Shown: positions 9,951 through 20,272, numbered from the stretch's first letter. The stretch: DNA of 64,000 nucleotides from Tenrec ecaudatus (GCF_050624435.1 NC_134541.1:8818983-8882982); one strand, 5' to 3'. A program made the numbers and translations. Notes: generated from the letters alone by a model not told the origin.

Positions 9951-11071
9951 AAAACAAGTCATTACTAAGCAAATGTGGTGAAAAAGCTGATGGTGCCCAG
10001 CTATCAAAATATATAGCATCTGGGGTCTTAAAAGCTTGAAGGTAAACAAGTGGCCATCTAGCAGAGAAGCAACAAAGCCCACATGGAAGAAGCACACCAG
10101 CCTGTGTGATCACGAGGTGTCGAAGGGATCAGGTATCAGGCATCAAGGAACAAAAAATCATATCATTGTGAATGAGGGGGAGTGCAGACTAGGGACCCAA
10201 AGCCCATCTATAGGCAACTGGACATCCCCTTACAGAAGGGTGGCAGGGAAGAGACAAGCCAGTCAGGGTGCAGTGTAGCAACGATGAAACATACACCTTT
10301 CCTCTAGTTCTTAAATACTCACCCCCACCCCCACCCCACTATCATGATCCCAATTATACCTTACAAATTCAGCTAGACCAGAGGATGTACACTGGTACAG
10401 ATAGGAACTGGAAACACAGGGAATTCAGGACAGATGATCCCTTCTGGACCAGTGGTGAGAGTGGCAATACCAGGAGGGTAGGGGAAAGATGTGGTAGAAA
10501 GGTGGAACCGATTACAGGGATCTATATATCCTCCTCCCTGGGGGAGAGACAACAGAAAAGTGGGTGAAGGGAGACATAAGACAGTGCACGATATGACAAA
10601 ATAATAATAATTTATAAATTATCAAGGGTTCATGAGGGAGGGTGGAGCAGGGCTAGAGGAAGGGAGAAAATGAGGAGTTGATACCAAGGGCTCAGGTAGA
10701 AAACAAATGTTTTGAGAATGATGAGGACAACAAATGTACAAATGTGTTTGACACAATGTATGTATGCATGGATTGTGATAAGAGTTGTACAAACCCTCAA
10801 TAAAATGATTTTTTAAAGTCATCACATGAAATAGCAATACTAATATATAATTGATCAAGGATTCATGAGGGTGTGAGGGTGGAGGGTGGAAGGAAAAATA
10901 AAAGAGGAGATGATACCAAGGGATCAAGTAGAAAGAAATTGTTTTGGAAATGTTGATGGCAACATATGTACAAGTGTGCTTAATAGTATTGAATGATAGA
11001 TTGTAATAGGATTTGTAAGAACCCCTGCCAATAAAATGATCCATTTAAAAAATAAATAAAATAAGTCATTA
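9951..11071 (+). mobile_element. Two afrotherian L1 3' ends at one target site
   Basis: The first copy is 9966-10818 and ends with 'caataaaatgattttttaaa'. A second, shorter copy (about 10845-11057) ends with 'ccaataaaatgatcc' and an A-rich tail. The target motif 'aaaacaagtcatta' (9951-9964) recurs as 'aaaataagtcatta' (11058-11071). A third, drifted form 'aaagtcatcac' (10815-10825) lies between the copies. This fits two successive insertions at the same site, or one insertion that carried a downstream second tail. Confidence 0.75.
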
Positions 11072-11314
11072 GAAGTATTAAATATTAAAATTTATATTTA
11101 TGGTAACTCATTTTAAATAAAAATAAAATGTTACCAATGATGCTAAAACAGCTCTTTGATGCCATCCAATGCTTTCATTCCCTCCTACTAGAAATCATGA
11201 TAATGATTACATGTGTATTTTTTTCTAATCTATAGTGTATAGATTTATTTCATCAAATAGAAACAAAATGTACTTAACATTTTATGTGTGGAGAATTACT
11301 TCTTTCTGTACATA

Positions 11315-11342
11315 GACTGGTGCCAGTGGGAAGGCACCAGTC
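11315..11342. other. Perfect 10 bp hairpin, 8 nt loop
   Basis: 'gactggtgcc' (11315-11324) and its exact complement 'ggcaccagtc' (11333-11342) flank the loop 'agtgggaa'. There is no U-run after it, and a bacterial terminator makes no sense in this genome. Confidence 0.7.
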
Positions 11343-11374
11343 ACTCCGAGGAAGAAGTACTAGTGTTTCTATTC

Positions 11375-11448
11375 TATAAAGGTTGACAACCTCCGAAGGG
11401 TCACTACGCATCAGAATGGACTTAATGGCAATGAATTTTGTAGACATA
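11375..11448 (+). mobile_element. AfroSINE 3' fragment
   Basis: Tail-like sequence 'cactacgcatcagaatggac' followed by 'ttaatggcaatgaattttg' remains; the head is missing. It lies 32 bp after a perfect hairpin at 11315-11342. Confidence 0.55.
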
Positions 11449-11499
11449 TTTTGCTTCAATCTACATTTTCTTCTTTATCATTGTGTAGAGACTTGTACA

Positions 11500-11710
11500 G
11501 TTTGACATGCAGAGATCTAGTTCATTAAGTCCCTGAATCGTACTCTATCGACAACCAGAACACATTTAATTCCTTCTCGCCCCTCTGATGGACTTTTAAG
11601 TTATTTCCATGTTTCCCTATTACTAGCAATGGCCATTAAATTCTTGTGCCTACAATATGGAATAAGATCATCATTCTAATAACATCCTTTGTAAAGCAAT
11701 CTGAAACCAC
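11500..11710 (-). mobile_element. Old L1 3' UTR fragment
   Basis: 'ctgatggacttttaagttat' followed by 'cctattactagcaatggcc' resembles the antisense of the old mammalian L1 3' UTR, the same region as around 2640-2760. The match is by memory and diverged. Confidence 0.4.
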
Positions 11711-12269
11711 TGACAATCATCGATGCTCAATATCAGAATCTGTGGAGAATGTATGTGCTCGCGGGCTGTTTTTAATGAAATCAAATACTCCGTAGGCCTT
11801 ATGAGGAACTGGTGCAATAAAAGAGTCTATTTTCCAGACACTCTGCAGGGAGCGGAAAAGCCATACTAATATATTTTAAATATTTTTTTGATTTCCCTTG
11901 TAAGCCTCAAACTTTAACTCGCATCTCCGTCTTTTTAAATAACGGCAAACTTGTAACTATGAAGGATAGGGCACGGCAGTAGTGGTCTAGCTCAGCGAAG
12001 GACGGCACTTGCCTTCCTTTTGAAGGAACATCAAGAAGATCAGGTTCCATTTGCACAGAGAACAGAACCCATGCTTCCTTGTTGACCTACAGTGATAGTC
12101 CCACATGCCTAAGTCCCAGCCCACTGGCTTGACCTCCTCTCCTACCATTTCTTTCTGCTCAGCCCCACTGCCACCGTTCACAGAGACCTTCACCCTGTCA
12201 CAGCATCATCCCTTGCTTGATCCTCCTCTTTGCACACACTTGCTAAAGATTTCTGCATGAATGGCTTCT
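11711..12269. other. Unique stretch, nothing recognised
   Basis: AT-rich with no known repeat and no convincing open frame. Confidence 0.5.
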
Positions 12270-12555
12270 CTGGGCCATGGCTCAGGTCACTGCCTCTCAG
12301 AAGTCTCCCTTGACCCTTGAATCCAAATTAGCCCCTTCTCTCCAAATAAGACTCTTGGTCTCACAAAAGTTTGTTATGTTCTTCAAAATATTCATCACCA
12401 GTGGAAAGGATTTAGTTTCAGGATATGCTGCTGACCAGTCTTCTGTTTCCTCCTGAGGCTAAGTGCTTCATATGAGAGGACTTTTCTCCCTTGTCTACCA
12501 AGTAAACCCAGGGTCTAGAACAAAGGCTGTCTCTGAAGAATGGATGGATGGATGA
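12270..12555 (+). mobile_element. L2 LINE 3' end, diverged
   Basis: 'gcctctcagaagtctccctt' then 'agggtctagaacaaaggctg' and the terminal 'aagaatggatggatggatg' follow the order of the mammalian L2 3' region (late-insertion remnant ending in a short tandem tail). Confidence 0.6.
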
Positions 12556-12831
12556 AATCAAGACAACACAGACAGTCTTTTCCGGTAATTATTTGATTTT
12601 ACCAGGTCTTCTGATGCTGAATAGATAACAGAACCCTAAAATAGCTCCTCCATCATCATCATCAGAACACCACTTAGCCCTGCTGGGTGAGAGTACTCAG
12701 AAGATATAAAGAAGTCATTTATAAAAATCTATCAAGAATTCATTCAGTTCTCTGGCTAACAGCTCTGATCACAAACCAATTCATAATTAAAATGGAAACG
12801 GCATTACTTGAAAGAAGCAAAACCAGTGATG

Positions 12832-12833
<2 letters not shown>

Positions 12834-12899
<66 letters not shown>
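12834..12899. repeat. (TA)n microsatellite, about 33 units
   Basis: 66 bp of uninterrupted TA. It sits at the point where the adjoining LTR-like repeat normally has a short pyrimidine/TA tract, so it probably expanded from that. An apparent open frame crosses it and is spurious. Confidence 0.97.
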
Positions 12900-12902
<3 letters not shown>

Positions 12903-13470
12903 AAATTTATAACAGATAAATGGCTCACACAATCGTAGAAGTGGGTAAGTCCAGTTTAGTTTCATGTCTTTGGATCCAGTGTATACCTAGAGAGTGTATA
13001 CCTGGAGACTTCTCTTGACTTGTGTAGCTTCAGGGGCTGGTGAACTCAGGATTGGCAGGAACACCACAGGTTGTAGAGGCGAATGAATCCAAGGACAGCT
13101 GTTCCCATGGCAGACCACTGATGGCTCCCAGGATCAGCAGGCAATATGGTAGGCCACTGGCTAAGGTCCTAAGAACTAGAGGTGAAACAGCTGGATGTGG
13201 GATCGGGGACCAGCAAAAGCACAGCAAACTTTCTCACAGTATCCACTAATGTAGGAAGTAGGAGACTTCCCTTCTATTGCTTCAGGGCTGTGACCTGAGG
13301 AAGAGAGTTGTGTGCCACCCGAATTTCCTTGCATCGTGGAGATGACTACATTGTGTTCTGTCACAAAATGGCGGGGGGGGGGGTGGTTCGAAGCTTCAAT
13401 TGTCAAAGCCCTGAGAATCCTGACCCATCCAAGTTGACACAAAATCTAACTATTACAATCTCTTCTACTT
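12900..13470 (-). mobile_element. LTR-like interspersed repeat (type b), minus strand
   Basis: It starts after the TA tract with 'aatggctcacacaatcgtag', has the central 'ctgatggctcccaggatcag' block, and ends near 'ccaagttgacacaaaatc'. The central block recurs at 49680-49720, so this is a family. I read it as a retroviral LTR-like repeat of the MaLR/ERVL sort, with low certainty on the exact family. Confidence 0.5.
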
Positions 13471-13855
13471 AAAAAAAAATTTTTTTAAGACTACTTTTAT
13501 TCATTCAAAACCTTGGGGTGCTTGAAGAAAACAAATATATTAAACTTGTGGGTCTCTTTCTCTGTCTACACATACACACACATACATACACAATTTCATG
13601 CACAGACTTAGTTTCATATTGCTTAATCTAGAATTTATTTACTCATAGACACAGATATATTATGTGATAAGTATAGTCTATGTAATGATGGTTGGTGCCT
13701 TGGACATGTAAGAAGACACGAGATCATGCTGACCGTGGTCACAGCATCACATTCTGTTGTTACTGTTGCAAGTTTTAGGTAAGACATCTAAACTATTATT
13801 AGTTAAACCTGCTTTCCTCTTCCAAGCTCACGTCCCTTATAGTGAGTGGGTGGAA
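13471..13855. other. AT-rich unique stretch with short (CA/CATA) runs
   Basis: No gene or identified repeat. It contains a short imperfect 'cacatacacacacatac' run near 13570. Confidence 0.5.
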
Positions 13856-13952
13856 GAAACCCTGGCGATTCAGCTACTACAGAAAGTTTGGTGGTTCCAA
13901 CCTACCTAGCAGCTCCTCAAAATAAATAGCTGGCAATATGCTTTCATAAAAA
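13856..13952 (+). mobile_element. AfroSINE 5' part
   Basis: 'aaaccctggcgattcagcta' and 'ctagcagctcctcaaaataa' are a decayed SINE head; the 3' half is missing where the next RTE begins. Confidence 0.55.
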
Positions 13953-13959
13953 TGGTTGG

Positions 13960-14212
13960 TGTTGTTGTTGTTATGGACAACTGGATTGATTTCAAGTCTG
14001 AGCGACCCTACGTGCAATGGAATGAAACATTGCCCAGTCCTGCACCGTCCTCACAATTGATGCTTTGTCTGCACCCAGTGCTGCAGCCACTGCGTCAATC
14101 CATGTGTTGAAGATCTTCGAGAAACCAGTGTTGAGCCATTCTTCTCTGTCAAATGGGTCTTTGATGAATTGGAATCAACTCAACAGTCTCCAGCAACAAC
14201 AATAACAGCCTA
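13960..14212. mobile_element. Back-to-back RTE 3' ends forming a fold-back
   Basis: 13960-14137 is an RTE 3' end on the minus strand, opening with 'gttgttgttgttatggacaa'. 14138-14212 is an RTE/SINE-type tail on the plus strand ending in 'agcaacaacaataacag'. Both 3' tails point outward, as at 862-1228. Confidence 0.7.
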
Positions 14213-14295
14213 TCAGGCAGTGTTGGTGTGGGCGTGGTATTTGGGGCATTTGGATAAAGGAATGGTGAATTTACAATGTGTTTATTTTGATTTTG

Positions 14296-14550
14296 TTGTT
14301 AGGTGCCATTGAGTCAGTCCTGACTCATATTCACCCTAAGCAAACAGAATGAAACACTGCCCAGTCCTGCTCCATCCTCACAACTGTTATTTATGTTCGA
14401 ACCCATCAAAGCAGCCGCGGGTCAGTCCATCTTGTCAAGGTTTTCCTCTTTTCCACGGCTCCTCTACTTTGCCCAGCATGATAGCCTTTCCTGGGAATCA
14501 GTGTCTCCTGACAACATGTCCAAGATACGGGAGACAAGGGTTTATTTTAT
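14296..14550 (-). mobile_element. RTE LINE 3' end
   Basis: A good-quality copy: 'gttgttaggtgccattgagt', 'aaacactgcccagtcctgct', 'gtcagtccatcttgtcaagg', 'tctcctgacaacatgtccaa'. Confidence 0.85.
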
Positions 14551-15206
14551 GTGGCTAACTGCCATGCGTGCTTTTCGTTGAGTTTTTACTAGCTGCCTTC
14601 TATAGAAATCACTTCCTGGGAAAGGCTTCATGACACAGATAGAGAGGTGGCATCACAACAGGGATGTGTGCCTGATGTCGGATGCATGTGGGTTTTAGAG
14701 CAACAAGAAGACTTGGAACATTTCACAGCTTGTCTGACACAGTGCTTTTAATGAGGCCTGGTGGACCCAAACCAAGCAATACACAACACTGCCTCCAACA
14801 CAGAACTATCCCACCGTGCCGGAGAAAAGAGTGAGCGATCTGCCTATATTCCCTGTAGAAAATCACAGTGCGAACTCATGCTACACGAAGGAGGGATCAA
14901 AAAGATTTCGGAACCAAAAAGAAGAAACAAAACTTTTTCGAGAAATAACAGACCCTGTGGGAGCATGTGTCAGTTAAACAAGTCAAAAGCAAATAACAGA
15001 TTCTTTTTCTGGATGTCGTGGCATGCAGGGCCTTTATCAGCTTAAACGATCTGATATGATTTTTAATCAGATGAAAAATTATATCAGTCATAACCTGTGA
15101 TTTGTCCTATGTTTCTTTCCCTCTTCTCATTCTGAATAAATATTTTCTTCTGCACCTATCTGTACTCATAGTTGGTTGGGTTTTTTTTTAATAAAAGCCA
15201 ATTCAA
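14551..15206. other. Unique stretch, no recognised gene
   Basis: A 94-codon frame at 14761-15045 has no recognisable domain. Two short AT-rich blocks are present. Nothing else is supported. Confidence 0.45.
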
Positions 15207-15382
15207 GCCCTTAGTTACATCTGGTTGATTCCAGCTCCTGGTGCGTGTGTCACAGAGCTGAACAGCTCTGAGCAGTCCGAGCCTCTCTTTCACAGCATCA
15301 CGCGGTGGGTGGCTTTCAACTGCCAACCTTTGGGTTACTTTAGGTCAGTAGTGGAACACAAATCATTCTTACCACCAGGGCA
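15207..15382 (-). mobile_element. AfroSINE, highly diverged
   Basis: 'ctggttgattccagctcctg' at the left and 'aactgccaacctttgggtta' then 'ccaccagggca' at the right are the SINE tail and head in minus orientation; the centre is poorly kept. Confidence 0.55.
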
Positions 15383-15555
15383 TTTGTAATTTTGTATACT
15401 TTTTTTTTTAATGCACTAGGCCACTGTAACAGGAATGTGTCATTGGTAATGAGCACAGCTGACAACCCCGTGCTCACAGATGTTTCTTTACCATGGGAAA
15501 AGGTCTGCTGATTGCCCATGAATGCTCATTGCGTTGAGTATGTTTGGGCTTAGAG

Positions 15556-15587
15556 TCATGATTTATTATCTTCATGATTTATTATCT
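15556..15587. repeat. Perfect 16 bp tandem duplication
   Basis: 'tcatgatttattatct' occurs twice in a row. It lies just before a pyrimidine tract that ends in CCAG at 15604. Confidence 0.95.
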
Positions 15588-15604
15588 TTCTTTTTTCCCT
15601 CCAG
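15588..15604 (+). promoter_or_regulatory. Possible splice acceptor (unsupported by an exon)
   Basis: The tract 'ttcttttttccctccag' is a textbook pyrimidine tract plus AG. It is 130 bp upstream of arm A of the inverted duplication. No donor or conserved frame pairs with it, so this is only a candidate for a non-coding transcript. Confidence 0.25.
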
Positions 15605-15734
15605 AAGCTGAAGAAAGCATACCACTTCAGGCTCCCTGGGGTTTGGAACTTCGGACCAGTGGAACAGCAGGAATGAGAAGAAAGCAGGACAGCGTGGTGT
15701 GTAGGGTGGGACCGCGGAATACAAGGGCTGGCAA

Positions 15735-15856
15735 GGAGAACAGAAAGGGAAGCCGGGCCATATTGGGGAGGGTTCTTTTTTATTTTTTTAATGCCATACT
15801 GAAGAATTTGGGGCTCTCCCATCTGTAAAGCAGCAATTATTTTCAGTTTCTTCAAA
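15735..15856 (+). repeat. Inverted duplication, left arm block A
   Basis: Matches the reverse complement of 17721-17848 at roughly 70-75%: 'gaagaatttggggctctccc' against complement 'gaagaattttggctctctca', and 'gggccat' followed by the same A/T tract. In the right arm block A is directly followed by block B. Here they are separated by about 1.2 kb. Confidence 0.75.
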
Positions 15857-15990
15857 ATATTTTTCTGATCTTAATTTAATCTGAGTTTGTTATTTTGTTG
15901 AAAAGTGTTTTTTTGTAATGTGTTGAAAAGTATAAAAATGAAACTGAAAAGAACTTTTGATTCCAAGACCCTGAGACAGACAGCATTTCG

Positions 15991-15995
<5 letters not shown>

Positions 15996-16026
<31 letters not shown>
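15996..16026. repeat. (TA)n microsatellite
   Basis: About 15 uninterrupted TA units. Confidence 0.95.
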
Positions 16027-16028
<2 letters not shown>

Positions 16029-16451
16029 CTTTTAAAATGAAAATGTTGATGTTTGAGATGAGAGCCAGGCATTGTCTGCAGTGCACCTTTCTGTGTCATC
16101 ATAATCTTGTCTCATGCACTGCCTTCGAGCTATGTGACAACACGTCATACATGGTAGATAACCTACCCATATGCATATTGTATATGGTAGACATTCAAAT
16201 CCTCCTCTGCTCTCGTCTTCTGGATAAAATATTTACAATTCATCTCAGCATTCCCTTCACCCCGATATATTTGTGTTATTTATAGCATCACCCCAGTTCC
16301 CCCCCATAGAGGAGTAAAATGCAATCTCTAGCACAAGGTCATTTTGATGTCTGTATGTATGATTTTGTCTCCTCCACAAATGATCTTTCAGCAGTGGTCA
16401 GAGCTGTTTTAATTCTCTCGAACCAAGAAAAGGAGGTTGGAACTATCCTGA

Positions 16452-16532
16452 TTTTTTTTGTTTCTTTACAGATAAAATGTCGCTGAGGACGAATGTTATT
16501 AGTTTGTTATGGAACGGTGATTCAAAAATAAA
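16452..16532 (+). promoter_or_regulatory. Possible terminal-exon signals: acceptor plus AATAAA
   Basis: A T-rich tract ends in CAG at 16471, and an AATAAA hexamer follows at 16527-16532, with an A7 run at 16544-16550. The spacing fits a very short last exon. There is no coding support and such combinations arise by chance in AT-rich DNA. Confidence 0.25.
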
Positions 16533-17070
16533 ATTGTTCTGGGAAAAAAAGTCACCTTCTGAACATCTGACTTTGGGGACTTTTTTTGATTTGTGGTTTA
16601 GTGGAATTTGTGGGGGGTGGTTAAGTCACTACATACTACTGATTTTTCGCATTTAAAAAAATAAAAGGACGATTTAGGTGGACAAAGCCTGAGAAATATT
16701 ACACAAGTCTACATTGTTGGACAGTGACTTAATACACATTGGAAACTATTCTGGTTTACTCTGTTGGCATTGGCATTGGTATTTTAAAGTACAAAGATAA
16801 ATAAAAATAGGGTGTGTAATGCAATGTTATTTTGGTCTAAGATTAGTTCTTTAGACAGATTGTTTGAGATGGTTGTAATTCCATCAACAAGATGAGCTGT
16901 CTTGTCATAACTCCGTCCAGCGCCTTCTTAGGCTCGCAATGCCCCATATTTAGCATGTTCAGACATTAAGCTTAAAGAAAGGAGGCTGCTTATTTTTCGA
17001 AAATAGACATGACACTTCAAACCTGCTATTTTTCTTGTCTTCCCAAGATATTTCCTTTTTCATTTACCAT

Positions 17071-17210
17071 TTAAAAGTCCCCTTCAATATAAGGAATCTT
17101 ACATTTTATTTCTGTGAATCAAATGTACAGCTGAAATACTTCAAGACAGAATCAATTCTAGAGCGAGGAATGGCAGATGTGCAAACATGTTTGACGAAAG
17201 CTATTATGAG
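17071..17210 (+). repeat. Inverted duplication, left arm block B
   Basis: Pairs with the reverse complement of 17578-17719. By hand alignment there are about 17 mismatches and one gap over ~142 bp (about 88% identity), including a 23 bp exact run. The spacer between the two B arms is 367 bp. Confidence 0.9.
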
Positions 17211-17577
17211 GTTTTCTTACTCTAAGCTTCTAGAACCTTTCTTTGCTACCAAAGTGTATCTTCTTTTTAAAATGTAGTTATTTCCCAAAGCTATTTAGAA
17301 AAAATGTCCTTTCGCACAAAGTTACAAGCATTTTAATTGAAAAGAAAAAAGAATTGAACTATATAAACTATATGTCTCTATAAATACAAATAGCCCAAAG
17401 AGAGAATTATTATCTCAGTACTATAACACATAATACATTGAGATAAAAATAAACATGCATCACATATTGATATAAACAGCATAAAGGGTATATAGAACTT
17501 TGTCTCAGGGTATTGAAATTAAAGGTGACCATCATTTTAATTTTTACACTTAAATTTTAAATAACTAACCAGAGAAA
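17211..17577. other. Spacer (loop) of the inverted duplication
   Basis: AT-rich unique DNA without a recognised repeat. It would be the single-stranded loop if the arms paired in a transcript. Confidence 0.6.
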
Positions 17578-17848
17578 CTCATAATAGCTTTTCTCAAACA
17601 GTTTTGCATTTCTGCCATTTCAAGCTCTAGAATTGATTCTGTCTTGATGTATTTCAGCTGATCATTTGATTCACAGAAATAAAATGTATGATTCCATTTA
17701 TTGAAGGGAATTTTAAAAGCACTTTAAGGAACTGAAAATAATTACCCCCCTACTGATGAGAGAGCCAAAATTCTTCAGTAGGACATAAAAATTTAAAAAT
17801 AAATAAATGAGCCCTTCCCGTATGGCCCAGTTTCCCTCTCTGTTCTCA
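17578..17848 (-). repeat. Inverted duplication, right arm (blocks B and A contiguous)
   Basis: On the minus strand it reads A (17848 to 17721) then B (17719 to 17578) without the 1.2 kb present in the left arm. So either the left arm gained an insertion or the right arm lost a segment. Confidence 0.85.
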
Positions 17849-18190
17849 TTTCTCTTCATCCTACTTGCCTCTCTCCACTCCAGCCAAACAGAGGGAAAGA
17901 CTACCACACAGGCTACACCGTGGGGGCCAGTGACCAATCGCACGCAGCATTTCGGAATCACCTTTCAGTGGATCACATCACATTACAAATACTTCCTTAC
18001 AGAAGGGGCCGTGCGTTACGTAATCACCTTCACACCTCACTTCCTATGTCTGGCACTGAGTGTGTTCTGTAGCTATCTGCTGAATGGATGAGGAGTAAAC
18101 AAAATACAAAACAAGATCACGAGTTATGTCACGGACGGAACAACGTCCCCACACAAAATATGTGTCAGCTTGCCTAGGCCAGGATTTTCG
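17849..18190. other. Unique stretch, possible old LINE tail
   Basis: The 'cctatgtctggcactgagtg' then 'ctgctgaatggatgaggag' part resembles an L2 3' end on the plus strand. The remainder is unassigned. Confidence 0.35.
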
Positions 18191-18425
18191 GTTGTCGTTG
18201 TTGTGGTTGTTAGGTGTTATCAAGTCTGTTCCAACTCACAGGGACGCTGTGCCCAGCAGAACAAAGCCCAGCCCGATCCTGCGCCATCCTCACCATTGTT
18301 CCTGTGCTTGAGCCCATTGTTGCAGCCACGGTGTCAAGCCGTCTCCTCAAGGGCCTTCCTTTTTCATTTGCTGCCCTCCGCTCTACCAAACAGGATGTCC
18401 TCCTCCAGGGACTGGTCTCTCCGTA
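18191..18425 (-). mobile_element. RTE LINE 3' end
   Basis: It opens with a 'gttgtcgttgttgtggttgt' tail complement, then 'cgatcctgcgccatcctcac' and 'aggatgtcctcctccaggg'. It stops exactly where the LTR-like repeat starts. Confidence 0.85.
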
Positions 18426-18890
18426 GTATGTAACTATCCTCCATTTTGTGATATGATGTAATTATCCTATGTGCTATAAATCCTAATGTTTATGATGTTA
18501 ATGAGGGAGGATAATAGTTTGTAGCTTAAGTCAATCTCTCTTGAAATAGAGAAGAGATTAAACTAGGAAAGAGATGGAACTACTATGCCCCAAAAAAAGA
18601 AGACACAGAAGGTGGAGTGCCATCCATTGGACCCTGGTTTCTGAGCAGCACCCCCTGCCCCCATAGGAAGACTGATATCAAGACATCCGGAGAACTCCAA
18701 GGAATGTTGGTCCCGAATGTTGAAAGGAAATGAAGACCTTTCCCCCAAAGATGACACAGAGAGAAACCATTCTCCTGAGTTTGCACTTGTGGCTTCTTAA
18801 ATTGCGAGAAAAGCAACTTCTGTAGGTGAAAGCCACCCACTTGTGTCAGTTCTGCGCTAACTGCCCTAGGGAACTCAAACAAGGTGCTCT
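18426..18890 (+). mobile_element. MLT1/MaLR-like solo LTR
   Basis: It runs from 'tgtaactatcctccattttg' to a 'ctagggaactcaaaca' end. It includes the MaLR-type 'gaaagccacccacttgtg' block, which is seen in similar form at 33860 and 54730. No internal retroviral region accompanies it. Confidence 0.6.
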
Positions 18891-19189
18891 TTCCCCAGTT
18901 TCAGGAGACTTTCCTCCTGAGAGTGTCTGCATCCTCCATAAAGCAACGATCTGAACTGACTGTTTTCCCCTATAAACTCACTGAAAAGTCTAAGTGTGGA
19001 TGATCCACACTTGGCAGAACCTTATTTTTCTTCCCAAATGAAAAGAGGGGGGGAAATATCCATTTGCTTCTCAGGGGAGAAAATGGTTCTCTCCTAAGAA
19101 ATGGCCAGCATACCAAGAAAGGCAACAATGTCAGAGTCTTGCCACAGAATTGCACCTAATTCAGAAAAAGCCATCCCTTTGGGTGTGTA
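18891..19189. other. Unique spacer
   Basis: No recognised repeat or gene. Confidence 0.5.
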
Positions 19190-19342
19190 CCTAGAACCCC
19201 TGATGACACAGTGGTTAAAGAACTTGGCTGCTAAGCAAAGGGTCAGTGATTCAAACGGACCACTCATTCATTCCTCAGCAGGAAAACACGGCCGTCTAAT
19301 TCTAGAAACACCCTCAGCCTTTGCAACTCTCTTCAGGGAGGT
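19190..19342 (+). mobile_element. AfroSINE, 3' truncated
   Basis: It has head 'cccctgatgacacagtggtt' and 'aaagggtcagtgattcaaac'. The RTE-like tail is absent. Confidence 0.7.
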
Positions 19343-20235
19343 CCACTGAGTGGGTTGGTGCATAGTCCCTCATTTTGGAGTTACTTATTAGTCTGGTAAA
19401 AATATTCCATGAGGAGTCGGTTTTCTATTAAACAAATGGACAAATAATTCTTGTCGCTATAAAGGCTATCCATGAGCATATTTCCTTTTGCCTACACCTG
19501 GAAGTGGCACGAGCAGTCTGGTGTTTTGCCTTCAATCTCTTCTCTTTAGCACCTCTCTGAAGAAGGCCATTTCATCAGCCTGAAAACCCAAAGGGAAAGT
19601 GGGACCCTGCATGCACTCCATCCCTCTCACGGGATTTGGTACCTAGTTATTGGTGAACTGAGGCTAGCTTCCAAGGCTCCTCTCCCAACTCAGTAGGTGG
19701 TCAAGAAGGAGATGGTCCCTCTCCTCTCATCCTTCCAGCGGCGCCATAAACACAGCGGGCACTGCTGAGTCCTGTGGGCTGTGCGTAGAAGGCGGAACAC
19801 GAGTTTCCACAGCACTAGGCTTGTGCCTCTTCTCAAGAGCAAGGTCAGCCGGGTCAAACAGACCATCCTTCCACACTGTCTTCTGTGTACTCCTTTGTCC
19901 TCCCTGATGTGCTGTGGGGTCAAGTGCTCCACTTACTAATCCTCCAGCCAAAGCAAGCCTGACTTTTCTGGCGAGAAGCTAACATATTGGGAACATTTAC
20001 CTTAAATGGTTCTGCATCGTGGATGTTCTTTCCTGAGTGGCCATTTGTTATTGAAAAGAAGGGGCTGAGATGAGAAGGGATGATGAGACCCAATGAACAA
20101 AATGTAGATTCGAGTTAAGAATGAATCGAAACGCTTGTGCTAAGAGATCAGCCTGTGATACTCCGGGGAAGGAAGCACTTGACCTGGGAGGCAGTGGATG
20201 GCCACGTCTACCAGGACACAGCTGGAAGCCAGCCC
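19343..20235. other. Mostly unique stretch, nothing firmly recognised
   Basis: A weak old L1 3' UTR-like patch may lie at about 19430-19530. Open frames on the minus strand near 19700-19950 are short, overlapping and without domains. Confidence 0.45.
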
Positions 20236-20272
20236 TTCTGCTTTAAAATCCTGGTTCTACCACTTACAGAGG

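Larger units (their letters stand above)
15857..17070. other. 1.2 kb unique segment present only in the left arm
   Basis: Holds a (TA)n tract at 15996-16026, a possible 3'-terminal exon signal at 16452-16532, and otherwise unique AT-rich DNA. The 9 bp motif 'tatttttct' occurs at 15858-15866 and 17027-17035. This could be a target duplication of an inserted unit, though such a motif is easily chance in AT-rich DNA. Confidence 0.4.

Noticed and set aside
11315..11342. Rho-independent terminator
   Set aside because: There is no U-run, and the host is a eukaryote.
17071..17719. Inverted duplication as two AfroSINE or L1 copies
   Set aside because: The arms contain none of the SINE, RTE or L1 blocks seen elsewhere in the window.
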